This document shows, piece after piece, positions 1 to 8,850 of a DNA stretch of 64,000 bases. The number at the start of each line of letters is the position of its first letter. The stretch's first letter is position 1. The notes beneath the pieces are model-generated. The model had not been told where the DNA came from. It ran no database searches and worked only from the letters and a program-made list of their open reading frames with translations. This DNA is from Methanosarcina vacuolata Z-761. GTDB taxonomy: Archaea > Halobacteriota > Methanosarcinia > Methanosarcinales > Methanosarcinaceae. A program made the position numbers and the translations under genes. The DNA lies in assembly GCF_000969905.1 (NCBI RefSeq), contig NZ_CP009520.1, positions 2,480,001-2,544,000 on the forward strand, written 5' to 3'.

Positions 1-1
1 G

Positions 2-1006
2 CTGGACTTGAAGCCCTTGAAAAAGGAACTTATGGAGTTTACCCTGCTGGAGAAATCTTTCTCAAAACTTGACTCAGATGCTAAAAAACTTCTTCTTTAT
101 GCTTCTATTTACGGAGAAGCCGTTCCTGAAGAAGCATTATCGTGGATTATAGGAGACGAAAAAGACGAAAGCTCCTCTATCGTAGAGCCCCTGCAAAAAC
201 TAATCCAGTGGGGTTTGATCTCAAAAGAAAAATATGACCAGACTGTCTACATGGAACATACAATAGTCAGAAATTTCGCTCAAGATAAGCTGAAACAAGA
301 TAAGCTGAAACAAGAAGGACTGGACAAAAAGAAGCTTCTCATCAGGGCTGCCAAATATTACGAAAATCTGGTATCTCAAACTGGAAGTCTCTGGGATTAT
401 CTGAAAGCACGAGACTACTACTTCGAAGCAGAAGATTGGAAAAGGGCAAACGAAATTGTAGAAAATGTCTCAGACCTTATGATCTGCTGGGGACACATTG
501 AACTTGCAATGAACCTGTTAAATGATTCTATCAACACGACATCAGGAGATACGAGAACAAACGCTGAATATACCCTTGCGACGATTTACTACCGCCTCGG
601 AGACCTAAATACAACATTAAAAATATATAATAACATAAAATATAAATAGGAGGAAAGGGGGGATAATAGGGGGGTTGCAGTTGTACTTCATGCAATTGGA
701 ATGATTCATCAGGATCAGGGCAACTACGAAGAAGCAGTGAAAAAGTATAACCAGTCCCTGAAAATGAAAGAAGAGCTGGGAAACAAAAGCGGAATTGCAA
801 TAACATTAGGGCAGATGGGAAGGGTACTCGAAGAAAAAGGAGAGTATGAACTTGCCCTAAAGGATTACTATACTGCGCTTGAAATATTCGAAGAACTCAA
901 ATCTCCGAACAGGGAACTTGTTCGAAAATGGATTGCAGGATTAGAGGGAAAAAGAGAGAAGAGGAGTTTAAAAACCATAATTGGAAAAATTTGGGGTAAA
1001 AGATGA
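2..1006 (+). CDS. C-terminal part of a winged-helix/TPR (STAND-type) protein with an in-frame UAG codon
   Basis: The frame is open from the left edge, so the 5' end is missing. The first ~100 visible residues look like the winged-helix module that follows the NTPase of STAND/NB-ARC proteins (a hydrophobic LLLYASIYGEAVPEEALSWI stretch, then PLQKLIQWGLI). TPR repeats follow. At 647-649 a TAG interrupts the frame, but the same frame continues to TGA at 1004-1006 with more TPRs. The residue at the TAG lines up with a Lys in the next repeat (YNNIKYK-x-EERGD against YNQSLKMK-EELGN), so repeat spacing is exactly kept. The product may be read through with pyrrolysine, or truncated. The stop overlaps the start of the next gene (ATGA). 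STAND-TPR proteins are scaffolds or sensors in signalling and defence; the NTPase part is not seen here. Confidence 0.75.
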
Positions 1007-1212
1007 CTATTGAACTTATTAAATGCCCTCATTGCGGGTACAAATATAAGACTGATGTAGAAAAAGTTGTTAAAGATGGAGAAACAGTTGTAGTGCTCGT
1101 GGGGTTTTCTGATACAAAGGATAAACTCAGGAGAAAAACTGCTAAAAGCTTATTTATAGATCTCACTTGCCCCAATTGCAAGAAAGAATTTGAATATGAA
1201 GTGAAAACATGA
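1003..1212 (+). CDS. small zinc-ribbon protein
   Basis: A 69-residue protein with two Cys pairs, CPHC near residue 8 and CPNC near residue 57. This is a classic zinc-ribbon layout with a central beta-rich stretch (TVVVLVGFSD). The start ATG overlaps the stop of the upstream TPR gene (ATGA), and its own stop overlaps the start of the next gene in the same way, so the three genes are almost certainly one transcript with coupled translation. Function unknown; it could bind nucleic acid or serve as a structural metal module for the TPR or membrane partner. Confidence 0.7.
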   Translation: MTIELIKCPHCGYKYKTDVEKVVKDGETVVVLVGFSDTKDKLRRKTAKSLFIDLTCPNCKKEFEYEVKT

Positions 1213-1682
1213 ATAGTGAGGATTCCGGAGGAAAAGGTGCTGAAGAGGAAGCTCCTGTAAGGGAAGCGGAACCGAACCCTTTCTGGAAGCAGAATGCCGA
1301 AAAACTTGTTGGGGAATCCATTTCCAGCGTGGAAGACACTGCAAAACAGTTTGTTATCATTACAGGGCTGCTAGAAGGGATTTATTTCCATGCCATAACG
1401 TTTTCGGATGTAAAGAGCATGGAAGGAGTTTCAGTCCTGATATACGCGGCTCCGCTTATTTTGTGGCTCATAAGCCTTATTTTTGCGGTGATGGTGCTGG
1501 TCAGGAAAAAATATGGTATAAACATAAATTCAAGCCGGGATTCTAAGGAAAAATTTGAGAAGATCCTGGAAGGGAAATCTCAGCTTATACGGATATCCGG
1601 TTTGTTTTTGATCCTCAGCTTTGTGGCACTTACTATTGTTCTCCTGGATTACCTGGGGATTATTTCGTACCACACATTTTGA
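1209..1682 (+). CDS. uncharacterised membrane protein, last gene of a TPR/zinc-ribbon operon
   Basis: 157 residues. The first ~45 are acidic and probably cytoplasmic. A weakly hydrophobic segment follows at about 50-65, then clear membrane helices around 75-98 (VSVLIYAAPLILWLISLIFA) and 130-152. A basic, polar loop (KKYGININSSRDSKEKF) lies between the last two. The start ATG overlaps the stop of the zinc-ribbon gene. No family is recognised. The operon context suggests that it anchors or senses for the STAND-TPR protein, which is inference only. Confidence 0.65.
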   Translation: MNSEDSGGKGAEEEAPVREAEPNPFWKQNAEKLVGESISSVEDTAKQFVIITGLLEGIYFHAITFSDVKSMEGVSVLIYAAPLILWLISLIFAVMVLVRKKYGININSSRDSKEKFEKILEGKSQLIRISGLFLILSFVALTIVLLDYLGIISYHTF

Positions 1683-2213
1683 GATCTGGCAGAATTCTTC
1701 AGTGTAATTGTTCCAGAAATAATTATTTCTTCTTTTAGGTTTGCGTCTTCTTAGTCTTTTTTCTCAGTCTTTTTTTCGGAAAAGCCGGTCGCTTGCGACC
1801 GGTGAGATTCCGGGGTTAAGAAAAAGCAATGACCTGATGGCCCGCGAAAAGTAAATTCAGCAATTCTCAATTGTTTTTCCTGTTATGAGTAATTTCACAG
1901 CTTCCATTTCCTCTGACTGTGCGGTCCCTGACAAGCTTTTCTCCTGGGACAAGATTCAGTTTTTCCGGCATCCTGGCGGATCTTTTATTCTTCATCCATT
2001 TTACAGGCCCTGAGGAAATTTTCGGCTTTTTCGGAAAAATGGAGGTCCATCTTCTTCGCCTGCCAGGATTAACTTTTCAACATATATCGCTGGCTTTTCA
2101 AATAAGCTCCAAGTCACAACAATTCTGAAAACTGAAAAAGATTTTATCCTATAAATCCAGAATACGGAATGAATATTATTTCACAAATATTATAATATTG
2201 AAGGGGGAGTAAA
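1683..2213. other. intergenic spacer with one strong hairpin
   Basis: No convincing gene is seen here; a short open frame at 1919-2128 lacks a ribosome site and any family features. The one notable structure is a perfect inverted repeat at 1785-1802 (CCGGTCGC, TT, GCGACCGG), GC-rich against AT-rich surroundings. It may end the upstream operon, but no T-run follows it directly on the plus strand. Confidence 0.5.
1785..1802. terminator. perfect GC-rich hairpin, possible terminator
   Basis: Eight-base arms CCGGTCGC/GCGACCGG, effectively a 7-bp stem with a CTTG tetraloop. It lies about 100 bases after the membrane protein gene. On the plus strand T-runs precede rather than follow it, so the terminator role is uncertain. 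Confidence 0.35.
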
Positions 2214-2540
2214 ATGAGTAATATGAGTAAATCTGTAGAAGTTCCGTATATTGCATCAAATCTCGAGAGATGTATGTGTTCGCAGTGTCCTGTGCAATCT
2301 GAGAGTGCATGCGCATTGGAAAAAATGGGAAACTTCAAAAGTGAAGCGAAAAATTTAGGAGAAGGTAAATCTCCATCGCCGAAAAGTGTTCCTGGAGTCT
2401 ATTGTTCGGCAGGTGAAGCTGCCTGTAAAGACTTAAATCCTAACAAAGACTGCATTTGTTATACCTGCGCTGTCTGGAAAGAGAACAATCTAGAGAATGC
2501 AAACGTAGTTAAGTATTACTGCAATAACGGGAGGGCCTGA
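2214..2540 (+). CDS. DUF2769 family cysteine-rich protein
   Basis: 108 residues with the Cys pattern of the DUF2769 family common in Methanosarcina: CMCSQCPVQ near residue 20, a YCSAGEAACKD block near residue 62, CICYTCAV near residue 82 and a closing YYCNNGRA. Eleven cysteines suggest a bound metal or Fe-S centre, but the biochemical role of the family is unknown. A good ribosome site (GGGGGAG, about 5 bases upstream) fixes the start at the first of two nearby ATGs. A T-rich tract just after the stop could end transcription. It stands alone. Confidence 0.85.
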   Translation: MSNMSKSVEVPYIASNLERCMCSQCPVQSESACALEKMGNFKSEAKNLGEGKSPSPKSVPGVYCSAGEAACKDLNPNKDCICYTCAVWKENNLENANVVKYYCNNGRA

Positions 2541-2645
2541 TTCCCTTATTTTATTTTTTTAGGATTTATGCAGCTGAACTGAAAAATCAATAGCTATTAA
2601 ATCTTTTAACTATTTAAAACGCAAATTAAAACCATAGCGTTTACT

Positions 2646-2821
2646 GTAATTGATTTTAATGTGATTGATTTTAATGTGATTGATTTTAATGTGATTGATT
2701 TTAATGTGATTGATTTTAATGTGATTGATTTTAATGTGATTGATTTTAATGTGATTGATTTTAATGTGATTGATTTTAATGTGATTGATTTTACTGTAAT
2801 TGATTTTACTGTAATTGATCT
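2646..2821. repeat. 15-bp tandem repeat array, about 12 units
   Basis: Units of TGATTTTAATGTGAT run head to tail; the last two change AATGTG to ACTGTA. Because the period is divisible by three, all frames stay open and give artificial peptides on both strands (IDFNV repeats on plus). It lies between convergent genes, so a coding role is unlikely. Confidence 0.9.
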
Positions 2822-2876
2822 TGAACCCCGGTGCGTAATTTTTAACTGCATTAAATTCTTTAACTATTTATCTCGC

Positions 2877-3719
2877 TTATTTTTCGTACAGGATTTTTTC
2901 TACTGTGGCCACAAAATTTTCAAAGTTCTTCTGCCATTCCGTGTCATGTTCAAGCATTTCCAGGATAACTGTGCCTTTATCTTCCATTTCTGCGACTTTT
3001 GGCTCTATAGGAAGTCTGACAAGGATAGGGATGTTGAAATCTTTTGAAGCTTTTTCCACTCCTCCATTCCTGAACACTTCTATCGGCTTGCCGCAGTGAG
3101 GACAGACCAAACCATGCATGTTGTCGACAATGCCTATAACAGGAACATTGAGTTTTTTAGAAAATCCGATCGATTTACGGACGCTGACGAGAGCTACGTC
3201 CTGAGGAGTTGTTACAAGTATTGAACCGTCAATATTGGGGATCAACTGGGCCAGGCTCAAGGGTTCATCACCTGTGCCCGGAGGCAGATCTATAATCAGA
3301 AAGTCAAGTTCTCCCCATACGACGTCTTCCAGTAACTTTTCGATAATCCCCATTTTTAATGGTCCTCTCCATATGATGGGAGAGTCTTTATCTTCGAGTA
3401 GAAAGCCTATAGACATCAACGAAAGATTGGGAAGGACCTCAACTGGCATTATGCCTTCTTCGCTAACTTCTGGCTTCATAGATTCCATGCCGAAAATCGT
3501 GGGAATGGTCGGGCCGTGAATATCGCAATCCAGAAGTCCCACTCTATATCCATGCAGAGCCAGTCCGATAGCCAGGTTTGCTGCAACTGTGCTTTTCCCA
3601 ACTCCGCCTTTTCCACTCATAATCAGGATTTTACGCTTGATGCGTCTGAGGTTGACTATCATTTGGGGTTCAGTGGACTTTTTTGATAAGCTTACCAGTG
3701 GTTGAACCGGATCTGTCAT
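2877..3719 (-). CDS. Mrp/NBP35-type ATP-binding iron-sulfur carrier protein
   Basis: 280 residues, the usual size for an archaeal Mrp (ApbC/Nbp35) protein. A deviant Walker A, GKGGVGKST, is at residues 36-44. It is followed by the DCDIHGPTIPTIFGM block, an LIIDLPPGTGDE Walker-B-like motif near residue 140, and a CPHC pair near residue 205 that would carry a bridging [4Fe-4S] cluster between two subunits. The family binds Fe-S clusters and hands them to apo-proteins, needing ATP. It acts in the cytoplasm. The gene is monocistronic, reading toward the 15-bp repeat array, with a 22-bp repeat block upstream of its start. Nothing is missing from the motifs. Confidence 0.93.
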   Translation of the reverse strand: MTDPVQPLVSLSKKSTEPQMIVNLRRIKRKILIMSGKGGVGKSTVAANLAIGLALHGYRVGLLDCDIHGPTIPTIFGMESMKPEVSEEGIMPVEVLPNLSLMSIGFLLEDKDSPIIWRGPLKMGIIEKLLEDVVWGELDFLIIDLPPGTGDEPLSLAQLIPNIDGSILVTTPQDVALVSVRKSIGFSKKLNVPVIGIVDNMHGLVCPHCGKPIEVFRNGGVEKASKDFNIPILVRLPIEPKVAEMEDKGTVILEMLEHDTEWQKNFENFVATVEKILYEK

Positions 3720-3766
3720 TTTGATCTCCTGTTTAAATTTCCCCTTTTCCCGTTAGTTATCTCTTT

Positions 3767-3876
3767 AAAGGAAAGCATCTTCACTAATAAAGGAAAGCAT
3801 CTTCACTAATAAAGGAAAGCGTCTTCACTAATAAAGGAAAGCATCCTCACTAATAAAGGAAAGCATCCTCACTAAT
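3767..3876. repeat. 22-bp tandem repeat, five copies
   Basis: Five head-to-tail copies of a 22-base unit that begins AAAGGAAAGC and ends TTCACTAAT or CTCACTAAT. It starts about 50 bases upstream of the minus-strand mrp gene, within its leader or promoter region, so it could affect mrp expression or could be neutral. Confidence 0.9.
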
Positions 3877-4138
3877 TAGTTGAAAGAAATTTCATGCAAA
3901 CTCTCATGCCAACTTTCATGGCAAATAGTTACAATAAATGATATATTTCCAGTTTTGTATTGCATTAGTCAACATTTCTTATTGTTTTTCAGGTTTGGCG
4001 ATATTATAAATTTTAAGATAGCATTTAAATTTAATAAATGATATATTTTTTTAAACTAAAGAAGATACTCAAGCTTGTGAGTGGTCGTAACAATATAGTA
4101 AAGTTAGGCCATCAAATAGAGGAGCTTGAGGGGGGATT

Positions 4139-6934
4139 ATGGCAATAGACCTGGAGCTATTTCCGTCAACAAATCCGAATCCTGTACTCAGTGTGACAAA
4201 TGATTGCACTGTCCTTTACTCAAATAAAGCTGGTGAGACCTTATTACATGAATGGGGTGTGGCAGTAGGAGAGAAACTGCCGTCCTATATCGAAGGTGTC
4301 GTAAAGAATGTAGTTTCCCTAAATAAACCTGAAAAAATAAAAGTTGAAACGGGAAAAGGAGTATATCTTGTCAGGTTTTACCCGATACCTGAAGAAAAAC
4401 GCGTAAACATTTATGGATTCGATATAAGTGACTGGAGAGAATTTGAAGAAAAACTTCCGGAAAGTGAAGCTGGTGAAGTGGCAAACCTTGATCTGACTGA
4501 TATTATTGATGTTCCAGCGATCCAGGCTCTCATGGATAATTTCTATAGGCTTGTTCACATTCCCGTGGGCCTGATCGACCTGAAGGGCAATATTATTGCG
4601 GGCGTCGCATGGCAGGATATCTGCACAAAATTTCATAGAATCAACCCCGAAACCTGCAAAAACTGTGTAGAAAGCGACATAAAGTTATCCGTTGGTGTTT
4701 CCCCTGGAGAGTTTAAGCTTTACAGGTGCAAGAACAATATGTGGGATGTAGCGACCCCAGTCATGGTAGGCGGTAAGCACGTTGCCAATATTTTCTCAGG
4801 GCAGTTCTTTTTTGAAGACGAAACTGTGGACTATGAACTTTTCAGATCCCAGGCTAGAAAATACGGTTTCAACGAGGAGGAATACATAGCAGCGTTTGAA
4901 AAAGTTCCACGGTTAAGTAAGGAATCTGTGAACAAAAAAATGGCATTCTTCGTGAAACTTGCCAGTATACTATCACAACTAAGCTACAGTAACTTCAAGC
5001 TTTCTCAGTCGCTTGCAAAAAGCGATATCCTTGTGGATAAGCTAGAGAAAAACAGGGAGGATTTCGATCGTGCTCAAACCGTGGGAAATATCGGAAGCTG
5101 GCGTCTGGATGTGCGCAAAAACAAACTAACCTGGTCTGATGAAAATCACCACATCTTCGGTGTCCAAAAAGGTATCCCTTTAACCTATGAAACTTTTCTT
5201 TCAAAAGTTCATCCGGATGACAGGGAATATGTTGATAGAAAATGGAAGATGGGATTAGAGGGCGAACCATACGACATCGAACACCGAATTGTCGTAGACG
5301 GGAAGATCAAATGGGTGCGTGAAAAAGCATATATTGAATTTGACAAAGACGGGATGGTGACCGGCGGCTTTGGTATAACGCAGGATATAACTGAGCGCAA
5401 AAAAGCAGAAGAAGCCCTTAAAAGAGCACATGATAGTTTAGAAGCAAAAGTTAAAGAACGTACATCAGAGCTTGAAAAGGCTTATGAATCACTGATGGAG
5501 GAAGAGAGAAGACTCTCTGAAGCCCAAAAATTATCCCATATTGGAAATTGGGATTGGAATCTTGCAACTGATGAAATGTACTGGTCTGATGAGATGTGCC
5601 TTATCTTTGGGTGCGCTCCCCAAAAGCTGTTTCATACATATCGTGAGCTCTTAAACTTTACACATCCCGAAGATCGAGGCTATGTGGATAATGCCATTAA
5701 AAGTGCTTTAGCTGGAAAGTCCTTTAGCATTGATCACAGGATTATCTCAGTTGATGGCGAAGAACGTATAGTCCACGCGCAGGGCAAAGTTGTTTTTGAT
5801 AAGACAGAAAGTCCAATTCGACTGAGGGGAACAATTCAGGACATTACAGATCGCAAGAAAGCAGAGGAGAAGATCAGAATATTAGCGGATGCTGTGGAAT
5901 CATCAAATGATGCTATTGTAACAGAGTATTTTGATGGTACTATTACAAGCTGGAATAAAACGGCAGAACATATTTACGGTTATTCTGCTGAAGAAATTCT
6001 GGGTGAAAATGTCTCAATACTGGAACCGGATAATCTAAAAGGGGAAATAAAAAAGATAATTGAAAAAGTAAAACATGGAGAAAAAGTCCATCATTACAGA
6101 ACTTTACGGCTAAAAAAAGATGGCACAATGACAAATGTTTCAATAACTTATTCTCCCGTTTTTGACGCTTCTGGAAAGTTGATTGCTATCTCAGCTATTG
6201 CAAGAGATATTACTGAGCAAATCAATGCGGAAAGACTACTTGTAAAAGCTGAAGAAGCCAGAAAAAAAGAAATCCATCACAGAATTAAAAATAATCTGCA
6301 AGTGATCTCTTCTCTTCTTGACCTGCAGGCTGAAAAGTTCAGAAGCCGAAAATATGCTAAGGATGTGGAAGTTCTTAACGCTTTCAAAGAGAGTCAGGAT
6401 AGAGTAATGTCAATCGCCCTTATCCACAAAGAGCTCCATGAAGGCAAAAGAACAGATACATTAAACTTCTCGGCATACCTTGAAAGGCTTGTTGAAAATC
6501 TGTTCCAGACTTATAGAGTTGGAAATATCAATACGAGCCTGAACGTCGAGCTGGAAGAAAACATTTTCTTTGATATGGATGTCGCTGTTCCACTTGGAAT
6601 AATCATTAATGAACTTGTTTCAAATTCCCTGAAGTACGCATTTTTAGGCAGAGATAATGGGAAAATTCAAATCAAACTTCGCAAAGAAAACTCTGTAAAG
6701 CACGCAGATGAAAAGCAGGGAAGAACAAAAGAAAATTATAACGTCACTGATTTTACTTTAATAGTCTCGGATAACGGGACTGGTATTTCTGAGGAGTTTA
6801 ATATAGAAGATTCCAGATCTCTTGGCTTACAGTTAGTGGAAGTCCTGGTAGACCAGTTAGGGGGCAAAATTGAACTCAAAAGAGGTTCTGGGACTGAATT
6901 TGTTATAAGGTTCAAGGTGCCAGTGCAAAATTGA
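4139..6934 (+). CDS. sensor histidine kinase with PocR and multiple PAS domains
   Basis: 931 residues without membrane helices, so a cytoplasmic sensor. Order: a degenerate PAS-like segment (1-115); a PocR ligand-binding domain (about 125-290) with Cys residues in NPETCKNCVES and YRCKNNMWDVATPV; PAS domains at about 312-425, 463-575 and 580-690 joined by coiled coil; a HisKA_2 dimerisation domain whose phospho-acceptor is in HHRIKNNLQ (His713/714); and a HATPase domain with N-box NELVSNSLKYAF (~823) and G-box DNGTGI (~878). PocR domains bind small organic ligands or a redox centre. No response regulator is adjacent, so the partner is elsewhere. A strong ribosome site (GAGGGGGG) precedes the ATG. 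Confidence 0.92.
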   Translation: MAIDLELFPSTNPNPVLSVTNDCTVLYSNKAGETLLHEWGVAVGEKLPSYIEGVVKNVVSLNKPEKIKVETGKGVYLVRFYPIPEEKRVNIYGFDISDWREFEEKLPESEAGEVANLDLTDIIDVPAIQALMDNFYRLVHIPVGLIDLKGNIIAGVAWQDICTKFHRINPETCKNCVESDIKLSVGVSPGEFKLYRCKNNMWDVATPVMVGGKHVANIFSGQFFFEDETVDYELFRSQARKYGFNEEEYIAAFEKVPRLSKESVNKKMAFFVKLASILSQLSYSNFKLSQSLAKSDILVDKLEKNREDFDRAQTVGNIGSWRLDVRKNKLTWSDENHHIFGVQKGIPLTYETFLSKVHPDDREYVDRKWKMGLEGEPYDIEHRIVVDGKIKWVREKAYIEFDKDGMVTGGFGITQDITERKKAEEALKRAHDSLEAKVKERTSELEKAYESLMEEERRLSEAQKLSHIGNWDWNLATDEMYWSDEMCLIFGCAPQKLFHTYRELLNFTHPEDRGYVDNAIKSALAGKSFSIDHRIISVDGEERIVHAQGKVVFDKTESPIRLRGTIQDITDRKKAEEKIRILADAVESSNDAIVTEYFDGTITSWNKTAEHIYGYSAEEILGENVSILEPDNLKGEIKKIIEKVKHGEKVHHYRTLRLKKDGTMTNVSITYSPVFDASGKLIAISAIARDITEQINAERLLVKAEEARKKEIHHRIKNNLQVISSLLDLQAEKFRSRKYAKDVEVLNAFKESQDRVMSIALIHKELHEGKRTDTLNFSAYLERLVENLFQTYRVGNINTSLNVELEENIFFDMDVAVPLGIIINELVSNSLKYAFLGRDNGKIQIKLRKENSVKHADEKQGRTKENYNVTDFTLIVSDNGTGISEEFNIEDSRSLGLQLVEVLVDQLGGKIELKRGSGTEFVIRFKVPVQN

Positions 6935-7511
6935 AAAAAATAGTAAAATCGAATTCTCATACAATGATCAGTTGACGAGAATTCATATACTGTTTGTTCG
7001 CTATGCTATTGCATGTAAACATCAGAGGCAAGTAATATATAATTAACTTGGATTAAATTTCAATCGTATAGATATATCAGTTGAGATTGAATTTTTTAAT
7101 GAGATTTATTATTTTAACCTCAAATAATCGAAGCAGTTAATTGCACGCCGACCATCAAAGTGTCAAAGAAAAAGTATTTTGTAGATCGGCAGCCCCGGAT
7201 TTTTGTGGAGCCGATAGAATAGCGGCAATATCGTCAGCACTGCAACAAGGCTATATTATACAGGCATACACAACCTATCTGCCCTTCATCCGGACCACCT
7301 GCAAGAGAAGAAGGAATTACGGAGAATATCATGTCCGTTTGCTATATGTCTCCTTAGTTCTGGCTGTATTTAAGTTCTGGTTGTCGCTGATGCTTCCTTC
7401 TTAAACATACATGATATTCTTCGAATAAATGTGTCGTACTTGTAAACTGAACTTCGAGAGGAGATACACAAGATGTTATATCAGCATCAAAAGTTGCTGT
7501 CGGTTTTCGGG
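6935..7511. other. intergenic spacer, nothing convincing
   Basis: This stretch separates the kinase from the convergent beta-propeller gene. One open frame (7141-7404) has no ribosome site and no recognisable family. No repeat or RNA gene is seen. Confidence 0.4.
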
Positions 7512-8501
7512 TTAGTCTACAAGGTTGCATAAATAGATATCATTATCATCCGCACTATCAACATAGTTCTTGTCTATTCCCCATACAACAATATTATCGT
7601 ATATTTCTGGCGTCGTATAAACGTCTTCAGGATACTTATATACCAGTGTACTTTTTCCTGTTGATATGTTATACACATATACTCCAGGTTTGCCTTCATA
7701 ATCATCAACGCATTTATTGTATACAATTTTCTCATCCTGTATGTCAATGTGCGTCCCTGTACTGGCACCGTATTCATTCCCAGATGGATCGGTGTCAAGT
7801 TGATGTGTGACGTCTACGGTTTTCTTTGTTGAGATATCATACATCGCAATATATCCCTGGTGATTATATACGTCAGCCCAGATGACTTTATTACCCCATA
7901 TACGTGGTATATTTGGATCTCCAGATGAAGTGACAGTTATTTTTTTCTTCGTTTTGAGATCATACATTCTGATAGCCATATCCGCGTTTGGATCTTCCGA
8001 ATAAGAATAATAAACCACTTTTGTATCGTAGATATCGGGATTACTACCGCTTCCGATTTTAGTCTGTTTGGATTTAGATATATCCCTCAGATACACACTT
8101 TCATTTGCACTCCAGACAACTCTGTTGCCGTAAATAGCAGGTTTGCTATATTGGTCTACATTCCGTGTGATATAACTTTTTGTGGCTGTTGGTATATCGT
8201 ACACGGCAAGTCTTGGTCTTCCACTGCTTTCATCACGCCACACTAATTTGTTGTCATAAATATCAGGACATGATGCTCCAGAAGAGCTAACCGTAGTGTC
8301 TGTTTTGTTGGTCAGATCGTATAGATGAATAACAACTCCATTTGTCCATACTACCTTGTTACCATAAACAGCAGGATCGTATCCAGTACCAATTTTCGTA
8401 ACTTGAGCCGCTGAAGCTGCAGCTGAGATTAAAATCAAAAAAACAAAAATCAGGAATACTGAAGCTAAAGCTATTGAACATAGCCTCCCCTTATTTTTCA
8501 T
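7512..8501 (-). CDS. secreted beta-propeller surface protein
   Basis: 329 residues. A signal peptide (KNKGR, then a hydrophobic core ending SAAASAAQ) directs export. The mature part is made of about seven ~45-residue repeats of the form D/P-x-I-Y-x-N-x-V-V-W...YDL-x-T-K-K. This is the TolB/YVTN-like blade found in Methanosarcina surface proteins (for example PAIYGNRVVW, PRIWGNKVIW, PEIYDNIVVW). Unlike its two relatives at 10245-14605 it has no PKD domains. It probably sits in or on the S-layer; the ligand is unknown. It reads toward the kinase gene. Confidence 0.82.
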   Translation of the reverse strand: MKNKGRLCSIALASVFLIFVFLILISAAASAAQVTKIGTGYDPAVYGNKVVWTNGVVIHLYDLTNKTDTTVSSSGASCPDIYDNKLVWRDESSGRPRLAVYDIPTATKSYITRNVDQYSKPAIYGNRVVWSANESVYLRDISKSKQTKIGSGSNPDIYDTKVVYYSYSEDPNADMAIRMYDLKTKKKITVTSSGDPNIPRIWGNKVIWADVYNHQGYIAMYDISTKKTVDVTHQLDTDPSGNEYGASTGTHIDIQDEKIVYNKCVDDYEGKPGVYVYNISTGKSTLVYKYPEDVYTTPEIYDNIVVWGIDKNYVDSADDNDIYLCNLVD

Positions 8502-8743
8502 TTATTTTCCCCCAAATAGCTTTATTTTCAAAGTTAATGTACAGTTTGTAATTAAGATCTTTTCAGGTTATGTAATAATATCTGAATCATCTATTACTAA
8601 AGTCACATTAATCCAAACCTGGATTATTTACCCAGCCAATTATGTGATAAATCAGTAAAGAGACTAAGTAGATATTATATAATTTTACGAATAAAAGATT
8701 ATCTAATCTTTATTGCATCAATTTTTTTATGAACTAATATGAG

Positions 8744-8788
8744 TTCAGACCTGAAAACTTCAGACCTGAAAATTTCAGACCTTACTGT
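8744..8788 (+). promoter_or_regulatory. three direct 15-bp repeats upstream of the efflux gene, possible operator
   Basis: TTCAGACCTGAAAAC/T occurs at 8744 and 8759, with TTCAGACC again at 8774, at exact 15-bp spacing. Each contains the TCAG-AC-CTGA near-palindrome. The last copy ends about 65 bases before the start of the cation efflux gene, where a regulator would bind. No regulator gene is adjacent. Confidence 0.35.
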
Positions 8789-8850
8789 TTTAAGTTCTCA
8801 GTTCCATTGGAACATAAGGTTTAACAGCAACATGAGTTAATGAACTATTT

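Noticed and set aside
1919-2128. 69-codon open frame
   Set aside because: Phe/Ser-rich random composition and no start signals.
2606-2851. Open frames on both strands with IDFNV or TLKSI repeats
   Set aside because: They arise from the 15-bp tandem repeat, whose period keeps every frame open. No ribosome site or family.
7141-7404. 87-codon open frame starting with TTG
   Set aside because: No ribosome site, odd composition, and no family resemblance.
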